NCBI GenBank assembly: GCA_015501075.1
Contig: JADNYJ010000050.1
Coordinates: 124,001 to 188,000 of the forward strand
DNA from: Gymnopilus junonius
Lineage: Eukaryota > Basidiomycota > Agaricomycetes > Agaricales > Galerinaceae
Direction: 5' to 3'
Length of the DNA: 64,000 bases
This document shows, piece by piece, positions 23,660 to 36,711 of the stretch. Under the pieces are notes generated by a model. The model saw nothing but the letters and a program-made list of their open reading frames with translations, had not been told where the DNA came from and made no database searches. The position numbers were made by a program, and so were the translations under genes. Position 1 is the stretch's first letter. Every line of letters begins with the position of its first letter.

Positions 23660-24975
23660 TCACTGGATCAGGATCATCCATGCTAGGATAAAGTAGAATA
23701 GACTTCCGAGTTCAATTAGCCAAAAACTTGTTGGAAAACCATCAATCAACATACAGAAGAGGATATACGGCAAGCAGAATACGCTGCTGTTCAACTTTTG
23801 TGCCATCGAGGAAATTCACGGACGCTGGAAAATTATAAGCGATGTTCACATTGAGAAATGTCACGATTGGTACCCCAAATACACCAAGCCCAAGCTAGCA
23901 ATGCCACGGGAGCTCGTATCCATATAATTCGGATAAAGCAAGATATCAGGGCGGCGATATCAAGAGGCGCTATACAATAACCTAGAACGCAAAGTCCCTG
24001 AAAGAATGAGCTAAGAAGGGAGATGGTTTAGAAGCACGTTCCGTTATATCTAACCACCCAGACTCACACTCTACCACCTAAAAGCTGTGAGACACAATCA
24101 GAAATTGTCAGACAAGATAAGAGGGTAAAAGAACCTTGGCTTGAACAGTGACTGTCAAAGCCCCCATCGAGCAAATTACAATGACGCTTGAAAAGACACT
24201 TAATGAATGTGTTGCCGGGGCCTAGAAGATATAAGATCGAAGCAAAATCCAGTGATATTACTTTTTTGCTTACGTTAATGCTGAGCATTATTGCAAGGCA
24301 GAGGCAAAGAAGTAGAGGACCCCATAGGTCCCAATCTCTGTAGAGCAGTAAGGCTGAGAATTCACGAAATAATGCGGATCAAACTAACCTCAGAACCTCT
24401 CTACCAGTTGAACGACGAGGATAAAGAACTTGCACAAGTTTCGAATAGATGGACAGCAAATCACGGGCCTTACAGTATAAAGGATGAGAGACGATAACAA
24501 AGCGTCTGTAAATCGACAAGGCGTACAATGGTCTTGGAAACGGGCTCGTCGAGAGTATCCGCGCCGGAATACCTAAAAATGCAAGAAATGAAAAAGCTGA
24601 ACGTCCTAACCAAAGATACAAACATACCGGGTCTCGACCTGCACACCTCCAACGGTTTGCCTATTCCCGGATCTGCTTGCGTTTTGAGACGAACTTCCTA
24701 TGTTGCCCGACAATGCAGGAGTGGAAGGTCTGCCATTTCCCGCATTTGGAGACGCAAGTTGATCCGGTACAAATGTAGCGCGACCTTTTCCTTTGTCAAC
24801 TACAGGCGACTGCGCCATTCCAGGATGAGAGAAACCGGGTATGTTCTCCTCATCCAGGTCGTCATCGTCGTCTGCGTTGATATACATTTAGTAAATAAAT
24901 TAGCAGGACATAGATTTACTAACCAGCCTGGATGAACTGGGAGGTGGCGGTCAAGGGCGTCCGTACAGAATCCAT
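23660..24975 (-). CDS. YIPF6: YIPF6-like Golgi Yip1-domain membrane protein
   Basis: Yip1-family protein of Golgi membranes that acts with Rab GTPases in vesicle traffic (YIPF6 in animals, Yip4-related in yeast). About ten small exons give a protein near 300 residues. The cytosolic part has an acidic patch right after the first intron (DDDDDLDEENIPGF) and a Ser/Gly-rich linker. The family signature follows: SGADTLDEPVSKTI, RDLLSIYSKLVQVLYPR and DWDLWGPLLLCLCLAIMLS. Then come further membrane segments (SLSVFSSVIVICSMGALTV, GLCVLGYCIAPLDIAALIS, WIRAPVALLAWAWCIW) and a last hydrophobic helix LLFYFILAWMILIQ at the C-terminus. All splice junctions used are GT–AG and keep the frame. The start is the ATG at 24975 (MDSVRTPLT). 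It is divergent from RPT2, with about 200 bases between the starts. Confidence 0.85.
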
Positions 24976-25172
24976 GAAAATTCAAGGAAAGGTGGTGAAA
25001 TAGGTTGAAATACAAATGGCTTGCCACGCTTCAATACATCACTTTGCATGACACTAGTTGTCACGCGTAAAAGCGGAGTTGAAATATTTCCGAATTGAGA
25101 AGACTGACGCGTCGCCTCTCACAACTCATCTTTCTCTATTCACAACCTATTTCTCCTTAGTCGACAATCATC

Positions 25173-26795
<1,623 letters not shown>

Positions 26796-27391
26796 ACTGT
26801 AATTTTTCTCCACATTTTATTCTTTGTTGTAGTTACATTATTTGCACGTCCTTTATATCATACGTTTCTGCATTGTCTTCCTCCAATCTTGATTCTTCCA
26901 CCATTTCCCCGCGCTCACGCCATTACTTTGAGTTCGAACCAACATAAATCCAAACTGAAATATGAACATTCTTATACACAAAGAAAGAGAGCTCTGTTGA
27001 GCTGAGAAGAAACCAAGTGAATCATCGAAATTCTTGGAAGAGAATCCGAAAGGTCGTATTTATATTTCGTGTCTATCTATCGTAATGCTATTATTCGATG
27101 ATACGTAACGTGTTCGTTGCAAATGAATGGCGGAATAGAAGAAGGAATGCTAAAGAGAAAAAACGGAGAATGACTAGTCGTGAAAGGTTCCGTGAGACAA
27201 ATCGAATAAAAGTTTGGAAATAAGGGTCCAGCTATGATATATATAAAAAGGAAATTAAACGAGAATAGAGAAGTCCAGTCCAGAGGGTGTGTCGAACAAC
27301 GAGTCTTTGCATGCCCAGGCAGAACCGAGACAAGTGCTACGATGAATCTAATTTTCCTTGTAAAGTTATACAAAGTCAGAAAAGAGTATAA
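26796..27391. other. Convergent intergenic region, RPT2 / F-box-like gene
   Basis: About 600 bases holding two 3' UTRs. AT-rich, with no supported open frame; the minus-strand frame at 27077–27373 is rich in pyrimidine-derived residues and has no support. Confidence 0.5.
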
Positions 27392-27407
27392 TCATAAAGG
27401 CAAAAGT

Positions 27408-29657
27408 CTAAAGACGCAGGATTAGCGCCAAGGGAAAATATGCAAAGAGCGAGACACACCTTAGCCAGATCTTTCCACCTCCGCTCTTCTCTCTCACAAG
27501 TTCCCATATCCTCTTCCCGAGAGGACGGCCGGCGAGCGCATCCAAAAGGACCCGCTGGCCCTCTGTCGTGCCTTCATACTCCAGCATCCACTCTCCATAC
27601 CACCCTTTACCCATTTCATCCTCCTTTGGCACATCTTGTTGCATCGAAGGAGGGATCCTCACGACTCTCGCAACCCACGCATAATGGTGGGCGAGCGCAT
27701 ACCCTTTGGGGGAATGCGGGCTGCGCACCTTGCTCGTTGCGTGCACAAGCGTCAGCTGCGGCACATCGTCGCACATGGGGAAGCGCGAAATGGCAAAGGT
27801 GATATTCCCCGCTTGAGGAGGGGTGATGTGGGAGTAGTAAAACGGAGAGGGGAGGGCAAGCGGGTGGTCAACAGGCAAGAGGTCGGGAGGAGCATAAGGC
27901 ACCAGGAAATGGCCGTTGAATAGGAGCCATTTGCGTTGGGTAGAAGAGGAAGAGGAAGAAGGAGTGGAACCGCTCCCACTTCCGCTACTGCTACTGCTTG
28001 GTGGGCTTCGGAACGATGACCTGGGCCTGAGCGAACTTGGGTTATCAAGCGCAAGCGAGATTGGAGCCAGGTCCTCTCCTTCCGACTGGCCGTCCTCCGG
28101 ACTAGGGGGCACATAACCAAGATTACACACCACATCCCCAGTCGATAGATAACTCCATAAACCCGCGTCATCCAGCTGCTTTTCGCATTGTACTAGACTC
28201 TCGTCACCATCTTCAAGTTTTGTGCAAGGCACAAACACATGCAAAATAGGGGCTCGGATGCGCGTTGTAGCTTTGAAGAGGTCGTGCGGAGATTGAGAGG
28301 CGTTCTTTAAGCTCGGAGAAGACGAGGGACTGTCTCGCCCTGCTATGGAGGGGGGTCCGGAGCCAGAGAGGGAAGAATCACTGGTAGACGCATCGGCAGA
28401 GGCGAATCTACGCGTTGGGCGTCCCAGACCGAGGCCGATATCATACTTGGAATAAGCATGGCCGTTCTCATCAACCTCAGAGGCAGCCTGGCGCTGATTT
28501 CTACGCCAGGTATTGGAATACACCTTGAGGGCTTGCGGTTCCTGAGGCGGTGGAGGGGAAGTGACGTTATAACCACCAAAAATAGAAATCCTTCTGATCG
28601 TCGACGGACTAACGGAAAGGTGGTTGGTGCTGTTTGGCAGAGGAATCATTGATGAGAGGTTGGTAGCCGATGGACGACGCGGACCGAGCTGATCTATTTT
28701 GGACCCAAGTCCACCAGCGCCTCCTGAGGGTGACCTAGTATTGTCAAGGCTCCGGCTGTGCTTGTGTCTTTTTGAAAGGGTGGAAGAGGGCGTGGTACCT
28801 GGAGCAGGCGAAGAAGGCACCGGTGGCGCAGGAGGAGGTAATTCTGTGTAAGCTAGTGGAGCAGGAAAGGTCAACTCGCGGATATTGTGGACGGGTGAGA
28901 AGCGAGATTTTAATTTTATCTCTTCGGGTTCTAGCGGAAACGGGGCCGATGAACTATGGACGAGCGACTGTAAAAGAAGAACGAAACGCGAGTGGGCTTG
29001 GGTATACGCCACGAGTTTGGCGGTCATTTCGTCATCCTCAAATGTTGGATATAAAGACGTCAAAAGACGCAAGGCGTGGGTGGGGTATTGGTGAAGCGGT
29101 ACACGCTGAGACATAACTGGGAATAAAAATACAAAAGATCAGTAACAGTAAAGGGGAGGACGATGGCCGGGAAGAACGGACGTACGAAGAAGATCCAGAT
29201 GATGAAGGGAGACATGCACGTCCTGGTAGTGATTGAAATCGCGGATGCGGAGAGAGTGGGCATAGCCTGGTACGAAGCGAGCGAGGACGACATCGCGCAA
29301 AGGGGTGCTGGAGAGAAATATATCGCGAAAGGCCTTGCAAGAGCAGAACAAAGGATAGACATCGAGCCAGTCGAGGTGGGCGAGGAAGGCAGCGAGGATG
29401 GGGGGAATGTGAAGGGCTGCTAGGAAGGAGGAAGTCTTGGTTGGGTGGGCCCAGGGCGAGAAAGCGGATGGAGCGGGGTGACGAGAAGTCAGGGTATTTT
29501 GGCGGGATCGCCAGGCGGGGTGGCTGTCCTGGGAGAGAGTGGGAGACGAGGGGACGGTGTTGAAGGAAGAGAGACTATGTGGGTTGGTGGCGAGATTGCT
29601 GATTGGGCCATGAGCATAGAAATTGAGCGGGGCACCGCTGGGAGAGGCAGCCGACAT
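27408..29657 (-). CDS. F-box-like, Ser/Pro-rich basidiomycete protein
   Basis: No characterised function known to me. Two large exons joined by one intron (about 29117–29183, before MSQRVPLHQYP) give roughly 730 residues. The N-terminal exon, after a Ser/Pro/Ala-rich leader, has a helical segment AFLAHLDWLDVYPLFCSCKAF followed by RDIFLSSTPLRDVVLARFVPG, which resembles an F-box and would suggest an SCF ubiquitin-ligase adaptor. The second exon starts with a conserved-looking helical region (LLTSLYPTFEDDEMTAKLVA) and then alternates low-complexity Ser/Pro/Gly blocks with ordered parts (ILHVFVPCTKLEDGDESLV; SHITPPQAGNITFAISRFP; EWMLEYEGTTEGQRVLLDAL). The ATG at 29657 was chosen because upstream codons in this frame lack ATG. 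A splice at about 27462 leading to a stop at 27392 is an alternative C-terminus. The F-box call is tentative; the gene itself is solid. Confidence 0.72.
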
Positions 29658-29815
29658 GAGGGGATTATTGAAATTTGGCAGTTGCAGACATTCAAGTACA
29701 CCATTCAATTATTTCCTGATGACGCCCATTCATTATACGAGCCGTGACTGCTTTATGGCGTAAGCAGCCATCCACCCCGTGCGAATCACATTCCTCCAAC
29801 CCTCCATCATCACCC

Positions 29816-31183
29816 ATGGTCCGTCCATCCCCCTCTTTGTCCCTCTGTTGACTTACTTATCCTCTATTGCAGGGCCGCGATCTAGAACGCCAAGTTTTCG
29901 GAGGTTCAGACTCTGAGCTTTCTTCAGATGAAGAAGAGGGTAAGTCTCTGGACGTCACTATTCCGACACCACGACTCACCCGCACACCATCTTTTCAGAC
30001 ATCCAGCAACAGCAGCAGATTCACCAGCAAAAGCCGCTACCACCCCCTCCCAGTCGTCCTACCAAGCCTCCCCGCGATGAGTACGAGTCGTCTGAAGGCG
30101 GCTCTGAGGACGAGTACGTGCAGGAACGTCCGTCCGAGCCCAAGCCCAAGAAGCGCATCAGAAAGCCTGCTGCTGTTGCTGCAGAGGACGGAGAGCCCAA
30201 GGTGACAAGGAAGAGGAAGAGAAAGCAGCCGGTCGAGACGGACCTTTCTGAACTTCCGCCAGAGCAGGGTAGGTATTTTACTTCACCTTGATCGACATTT
30301 CATGTTGACTTTTGAATCTCAGCCAAAAAAGTGCAGATGGAAATGAAGATTGATGCCATTCTGAGAGGCGGCAAGAAGCCGAGCCGCCAGCGAAAGAAAA
30401 AGAACGAAGAGGTGTTGGACAGCTTTGCCGACGACGAAGTGGCTAGACTCAGAGAAGCCATGGTCAATGCAGCGGATGAAGATATACGCTCGAATGAGGA
30501 CAAAATGCCTGCCACGGGCAAGTTGAAGCTTCTGCCCGAAGCCATGGAAACCTTGCGAAAGTGCGCTTCAATCATTCATTTAACTTGCTTCGTGTTTTTA
30601 TATATATCGTGCTAGAGCATCACTTGCACAATCCATGATCGACAACAACCTCCTCGAGGCCGTGAGGAGGTGGCTCGAACCTCTTCCTGATCGGTCCCTC
30701 CCGGCCCTTAATATTCAACGCGAGTTCTTCAACATTATTAAGAAGATGGAGTTTATCGACAGCGCTGTGCTGAAAGAATCCGGCCTCGGGCGCATTGTGC
30801 TATTCTACACCAAGTGCAAGCGCGTGACACCGGACGTTCAACGCATCGCGAACGACCTTGTCTCTACCTGGTCGCGACCTATTATCAAGCGGTCAGCATC
30901 GTACCGCGACCGGATTGTGCCCATTGCCCAGGATGCGGATGTGGATATGCGTGCCGGGGAAAAACTGAATGCGATTTTAGCTAGAGCGAAGGAGTCGGAG
31001 AAGGGACGGGTGAGGGAGAACGCGGTGATGATTCCACAGAGGTCACTCGGCACGTATACCGTGGCGCCCAAGACGAATGGTGGCATCAACCGGGGGAATG
31101 TTAGTGTTGATGTGGATATTGAGAGGAGGAGGAAGAATGCCGAGAGGATGAGGAGTTTGACACGCAAAGTGACGATGAAGTAG
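29816..31183 (+). CDS. IWS1: Transcription elongation factor IWS1/SPN1
   Basis: Partner of Spt6 on elongating RNA polymerase II, linking transcription, chromatin and mRNA processing. About 380 residues from five exons. As in RPT2, the first coding exon is only the ATG (intron 29819–29872). The product begins MGRDLERQVFGGSDSELSSD, then has an acidic/Gln-rich and Lys/Arg-rich disordered part. The conserved TFIIS N-terminal (LW) domain follows, from about 30330 to 31000: MEMKIDAILRGGKKPSRQR, ASLAQSMIDNNLLEAVRRWL, EPLPDRSLPALNIQREFF and LKESGLGRIVLFYTKCKRV, then ANDLVSTWSRPIIKRSASYR. The C-terminus is basic (RRRKNAERMRSLTRKVTMK). The family layout of disordered N-terminus plus C-terminal TFIIS-N domain is complete. 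No defects seen. Confidence 0.95.
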
Positions 31184-31448
31184 ATGAAGATGTATTTTAC
31201 TTATTTTGTAATGGACTGGGTTATGTTTTGGACAGCTGTGATGTACGGCAGTGAACGTGGGGATAGGCGAGGGCACGATGCAAAACACGTTGCAGGCACC
31301 CTGTGAAAAGTGAAAAATCCAACAAGGCAAGAGACATACGAAGAGATTAGCGATGGAAATGGCAAGAGGCAGGCGGAGATTGAAAAAGAAAGGGATACGG
31401 ACAGTGTTACGCGCTTTGTCTTGTCGGCATCCTTCTTTCCTCTCTTCC

Positions 31449-33509
31449 ATGCAGTCCCGCCGTGGCACGGGCCTCACTCCCCTCGCTGTCATCCAGCCCC
31501 GTCGCCGCTCCTCTCTCCTCTCCCTCAACTCTGCTGCATCCCCCCATACGCCCAGGAGCTGTCCCTCGCCCTCTCTTCCCATCTTCTACCCCGCTAATAG
31601 GAACAGCGCAGACAGCTGGAACAGCTCAAATCCAGACGACGCTGAATTCGACTGGAAGCAGGACCAGGTTCTCCTTCTTTCAAGGGTAATTTCCCCCCCG
31701 CTTTTTTTCCCAGTCCCAGTCCCCGCATCCTCATCTTTCCGTTCTGTAGACTCTAGATGCTCTTCCCGCCCATCTCGTCACTCCTTTCAACGGCCCTGTC
31801 CCCCCCTCCAACCTCCTCGATAAGATTGCCCGCGGGGTCTCCCAGGCAAAAGGTCCTCTCGACTGGCCCCACTCCATACGCGCAACGCGTGTCAAGCTGC
31901 TCGAGCTCGCTCGCACCCGTGCAAAGGAAGATGCAGTCGTCAACCAGCGCCGCCATGTTATTCAGGAAGAGGTCGAGGTCGTCGATTCCTCCCATTATTC
32001 CTACTTTCATGACGGTGAAGACAAGCCCCTCACTGCTGACGCCGTTGGTCCTCGTCGTCCTGCTTATAGGCAGTCCAGCATGGATTTCATAAAGCCCAGC
32101 CCCGCAGAGCTCAAGGATAATGCTAATATTGCTCGGTAAGATTCTTGCCTGCCACATATCGAGGACGAGGATACTCATCACTCTTGTCCTTTGCTTCATT
32201 TCCGTGCCCGGATCGTTCCCCTACTACCAACAGGCTTTCCAACAGACTCCAACGCTCTGATCGGATTTTTCCCAACCCTAGTTATCACCCCTACTCTCGC
32301 ATTCCACGGCCCCAAGCCAGGTCTTCTTCCCCGTCCAACTCCTCTGATATTCCACCATTGGTCAATCCCGCTACTCCAAGCTCCAGTACCCTGAACAGTT
32401 TCTCGTCGCTCTCGTCTGCTCCTCGTCTGCAGCGTTCTGTCTCGACCATGTCATCCGGTACTTTGTTTAGCAGCAACGGTAGCAGTGACGGCATGCCTCT
32501 AGACACGCTACCCCAACGCCTTGGACGCTCCGATTCCTTCTCTTCTGGTGCCCCTCCTGCTCCACCTCCAAAGGATCTTCCTCCCCAGAGGGCCGGTTAC
32601 AAGCGAGCCCCTTCCTACGGTGCACTTGCCCAGGAGGCAAGGGACGAAGCAAAGGCGACTGATCGCGTTCATGAAAGGAAGCTCTCGGGCTCATATCCGT
32701 CCTCCGACGAGGAAGAGAAGGCTAGGACTACGCGCGCTAAAAAGATCAAGACCAAGATTGGGGCACCTGCCGTATCCAGTCCTGTCGCTTCTGAGCCTCC
32801 GTCCTCCGAGCCTCCGTCGCCTGCTAGACAGGGTAGTGACACCACGCCGTCTTCGCCCATCGTTCCAATCGCAAAGGCGCCGGTCCCTCCTGCCAAGGAT
32901 AAAATGATGTCGCCCAAGTCAAAGAGCGCACCAGAGCATGGGAAAGTGAAGAGCAGTCCAAAAGCATTGAAGAGCACCAAGGCGTCTTCAAATAAGGTGG
33001 ACGGAAGCAAGACAGGCAAGATGAGCGACAAAGACAAAGACTCATCTTCTCGGCCCCGTCCAGCGCCTATGAACTTGCAAAGGAATCCAAGCATGTTTGG
33101 GGCCGAATTGCCGCACCTCAGGAACAACAATACAGGTGGTCTTGATTTGCCTTTGGCCCCGTCCTCTACATTCATACCTGCTCCCATTGTCACAAAGGCC
33201 CGCTTGCCCTCTCTGTCTCACTCACACTCGCGCGTCGCGCCTGTGCCTGCGTTGACGCCATCTATGGATGTTGATATGTCTTCGTCTCCTCCCCCTCTCT
33301 CGCCCGCTCCGTCTTTGTCTCCATCCTCGCCTACCACCCAAAGGGTCCGCACGCTCAGGCGCGTTCGTCGTCTTGCTCCGGCACGCAGGATCTCGTTTAG
33401 CAGTCTGGTCGCTCCAGGGGACGAGGCTGATGCAGATGGGGAAGGTGAAATGACCTTGAGCTCTGGAAATGGAAAAGGGTGCCTTGGGAGCGCGTTCCAA
33501 CTGCTCTGA
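31449..33509 (+). CDS. Large disordered Ser/Pro-rich protein, unknown function
   Basis: I do not recognise a characterised family. Three exons (introns about 31687–31749 and 32136–32231) encode some 630 residues starting MQSRRGTGLTPLAVIQP. An ordered-looking N-terminal part (DAEFDWKQDQVLLLSRTLDA and LLELARTRAKEDAVVNQRR) suggests one helical domain of about 150 residues. The rest is low complexity, very rich in Ser, Pro and Lys, with many SP/TP sites that could be kinase targets, an acidic/basic switch near SSDEEEKARTTRAKKIKTK, and a basic patch RVRTLRRVRRLAPARR near the end. Codon use and splice sites look normal. The final twenty residues are poorly constrained, so the true stop could differ. 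A nuclear or cortical scaffold role would be a guess. Confidence 0.7.
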
Positions 33510-36215
33510 TCCTAGGCAAGAGTAACTCGATACTGTCGTCGATGGAAAATTCCTAGAACATGACGACGGGCGCACCAAGGAATAAGACAGGCCTCTGGAA
33601 TGGATCAAAACTTTGAAAGAAGGAAGAAGGAACTGAAGAATTTTTTGCGGGATTAAAAATTCAATATCTCGCCAATGTAACACAACTGGCTGACTCACGC
33701 ATTCACTCACTGAACATCTCTCTCAACTCTCGAATCTAATGTACTACCAACCACATCACCAACACCAATACCTCGACTCTCAAATACCTTGCAATCCGAG
33801 CTCAAGCAAAATTCAAGTAAACTCGCATTGTAACCAATCATCACATACACACACACACTCGTCTCACTGTGTCTGGCATCTCTGTTTGCCTTGCTCAATT
33901 TATTCTCCTCCCCACTGACCCACCTACCCAACGCCAATACATCTCTCCTCCGCCGTATCCCTCCGCGCACCTACGACCTATCCTCTTGCCACACCGCCAC
34001 CTCCTCAATTCGACAAATTAAGCATGCGACATACATTTTAATTCCTTTTGACTGCTGCTCAAAACCAAAATGTATATAGCTTGCGCCATTTCACCTTTCA
34101 CCTTCTGCGCGAATAGCGAGCAGCAGCTTCCAAGTTGGATTTGCGTGTACATATTTCTTCTTTTTTCCGCCGACACCTCCGTTTTTTCAGTACACACATG
34201 CACTCACCTTACATCTCCTTTGGCGAAACTATGGATACACACATATAATCTTGCGAGTCGCGATCCCTTTGTGGTACGGTGAACACCAACTCTACCTTAC
34301 CACCCCCGCTTACACCCTCGTCCACCCATCTTCACACTCTTTCGTGGATATTCTTTGACACAATTCGTCTGCTTGGAATTGGAATTCTCGTTCCAGGATT
34401 CATTGCAACATACTCAACACTCACTCATTGCTTCTCAGACTCACCTCTTTTTGGAACTTTTCTCTCTATTCTGTCTCTCGTGTACCACCACCAGGCTTCT
34501 GACATACACTCTGATATCCATATCCTGCGGATTTATTTGATAGTACTTATTACTGTTCTTTTAAATCCCCTTTGACGTTCATTTGCATTCTCATTTCATG
34601 CCCCAACATGACACCACACTCATTCTCATTTCTCATTTGCACCCATACCTTGCATCGCCATTTTCCATGTGATTTGCGCATTACTCACTCATTACTCATT
34701 ACTCTCGATCCCCCTCCCTTAAGTTTCTCTGACTGGTTCTGCGGACCATACACGGGACATCCACATCCATTTGATTTTCTCCTCTCTTTTATTTTTGTCT
34801 TCATTTTCCTGTCTGACCGGAAATGTTCGCTTTGGACGAGCGTGTAACATCACCATCACCGCCACCCATCTACCTTTTCTTCTTCTCATCAAGCAGTCGC
34901 CCAGGACCAGGCAGGGCAGAGGTCGCCTCTCGCTCTATAGCATTCTCAAATGCAACACCCGTTCTCTCTTCTTTCTCTTCTCATTTCTTTGTTGTTTTTC
35001 GATGGCTTTCAGTGTTCTTCAGTGTTCTATCGATCTGATTTTCTACTACTGTGCTTCCTTTCGGTATCGAGGTTGTTTCCCTTTCTCTCACTATCTACGT
35101 AGCGTTCTACAGTCATCCTTTAAACAACCTTTTTCATTCGAATTGTAATTCGACCTTTACTAACTTACTGCCTTGTTGCTCTTGTCCCTTTTTTTCTTCA
35201 GCCACCGCTGACAATCGGTGTTGTTCATTTAGTAGCTTTTGTGTGTGCCTCGTCTGCCTGTTTCTATGTCTCTGAATCATATCTTCTGCTTTGCCTTCTT
35301 TCTCTACCCCTAATGAGTGAAATGACAGCTTTCGATCAAGAAGTATGAGGAAACTGCTTGAGTCTGATTCGGCTCAAAATTCAATGTTTTCATTGCCTCG
35401 CCATTTCCGTCATGGCCCGGTAACGGTATTTTGGATGAAGTCAGCTCTACATATCTCGAGATCTCGCAGAGTCGGTCCATCATAGAGGCGTTGATTCCTT
35501 TCCTCAGTATGTAGTCATGTCATGCATACAGACGCCAGGGACTCATACGTAGAGACTTGCGGTACAGACATGTCAATTAGCTGACGGGCGTAGATAGATC
35601 GTAGATGCGGATTCCGCCTTTCCGAACAGACATTTTCATAGGTCCACTGCTGCAATCTTCAAGGAACACTGGATTCCATGGAATCTGACGAATCAAAGGC
35701 CAAATTCATAGGGACGGCGGGCGTTCAACAAGAGAGAAAATGAGAACTCAAACGAACATATGACACTAGGCTCGAAAACGATGCTCGATTGCTCAAGGGA
35801 AAATAAACCCCAAGAAACCAAATAGGGAACATGCATCCACTGGCAGATCAAGACTTTCCTTTAAAGCAGAAGGACTGAGCATGAGTTCCGTGGAGAGGTT
35901 GGGCAACCACGCGTAAGTCCTCCCAGTGTCTTGCAAATAATACGCGAAATGAGCAGCTTCTGAAAGGAATTTTGATACCGCGCGACGCCTGGCAAACTGG
36001 CTCGGGAATTCTCAGGGTGGTAACTCATGTAGATATGCTCGACTTCACGAAAGGGTTTGCCGCATTTATCTCTATTATTTCGTTCATGAAAGATACGCCA
36101 GCTTTAGTTTCTGCAACAAGCATGGCTTCAGATAAGTGAGCTAAAACAAGTGAAGACACGTAATTTGCTCACAGTATGTACCGCACAGGTATAACGAAAC
36201 CAGAAATGCCGTTCT
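33510..36215. other. 2.7 kb non-coding tract, strongly pyrimidine-rich to 35.3 kb
   Basis: From about 33680 to 35280 the plus strand is dominated by C and T, with tracts such as repeated CTCATT and CTCACT words near 34420–34700. The open frames reported by length alone (for example 34279–34575) translate to Ser/Leu/Phe/His-rich nonsense expected from such bias and start in mid-tract. The composition resembles the shorter tract after the WC-2 gene (56390–56950) and suits a long 3' UTR of the upstream gene or an untranslated RNA. From 35300 to 36215 composition is ordinary and I see no gene. Confidence 0.5.
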
Positions 36216-36650
36216 CTACTCTGCAGAAGCGAACTTGGCCACCATCTCTTGCCGGCCCTCTCTAATCTCTTGCTTCTTTTGGGCCAGTAGCTGACCTGAG
36301 TAGGCCTCCCACTTGTGGGCAAGGTATCCAACATAACCGAATGCACCCATGGCTATCAGGTGTCCTCCGGGATCTACAGAAATTTGGGAGTTAATTTCTC
36401 AGTAGACATAATCATTGCATGGCGTACTTGAGTATAAGTTCCTGCTTTGGATGCTAAGCTGGCCCATCCGAGCGGCAAGGCCGACAAAAGAGAAGCCAAT
36501 GATATTGGCAAGCAATGACATGGTTGGTATATGGCCTGAGCGGAACAACCACGACGTCGTTCGGACGGTGGTGGGCACCAAACATGCGCACACTGATAGC
36601 ACAGCCTCGGACGTGATAATATTAAGCTGAACTTGCTCCTTTCCTGTCAT
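36216..36650 (-). CDS. Small two-exon membrane protein, unknown
   Basis: Encodes about 126 residues in two exons (intron about 36373–36426). I do not recognise the family with confidence. Visible parts: a first hydrophobic zone with SLLANIIGFSFVGLAARMG, a second hydrophobic segment GGHLIAMGAFGYVGYLAHKW, and then a charged helix (LLAQKKQEIREGRQEMVAKF) as C-terminal tail. Small size, two membrane spans and an amphipathic charged tail are reminiscent of accessory subunits of mitochondrial inner-membrane complexes such as complex I, but that is only a resemblance. The first ATG at 36650 lies just 61 bases from the start of the divergent TPR gene, so the two probably share a promoter. No splice or frame problem seen. 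Confidence 0.72.
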
Positions 36651-36711
36651 CTATCCGCCTGCGAACAAAAATCATCTGGATATATACCCTGCATCCTTCT
36701 GAATACGCGCA
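36651..36711. promoter_or_regulatory. 61-bp bidirectional promoter between start codons
   Basis: Only 61 bases lie between the two opposing ATG codons, so 5' UTRs must be extremely short or overlap. A TATA-like sequence TATATA lies at 36681–36686, about 26 bases before the plus-strand start. Whether it serves both directions cannot be told. Confidence 0.5.

Noticed and set aside
31043..31582. 180-codon minus-strand frame across the IWS1 3' end
   Set aside because: Antisense shadow of IWS1 and the next promoter; composition follows the coding strand.
34279..34575. Hydrophobic 98-codon frame in the pyrimidine-rich tract
   Set aside because: C/T bias alone produces Leu/Ser/Phe/His-rich frames; no conserved pattern, and neighbouring frames look the same.
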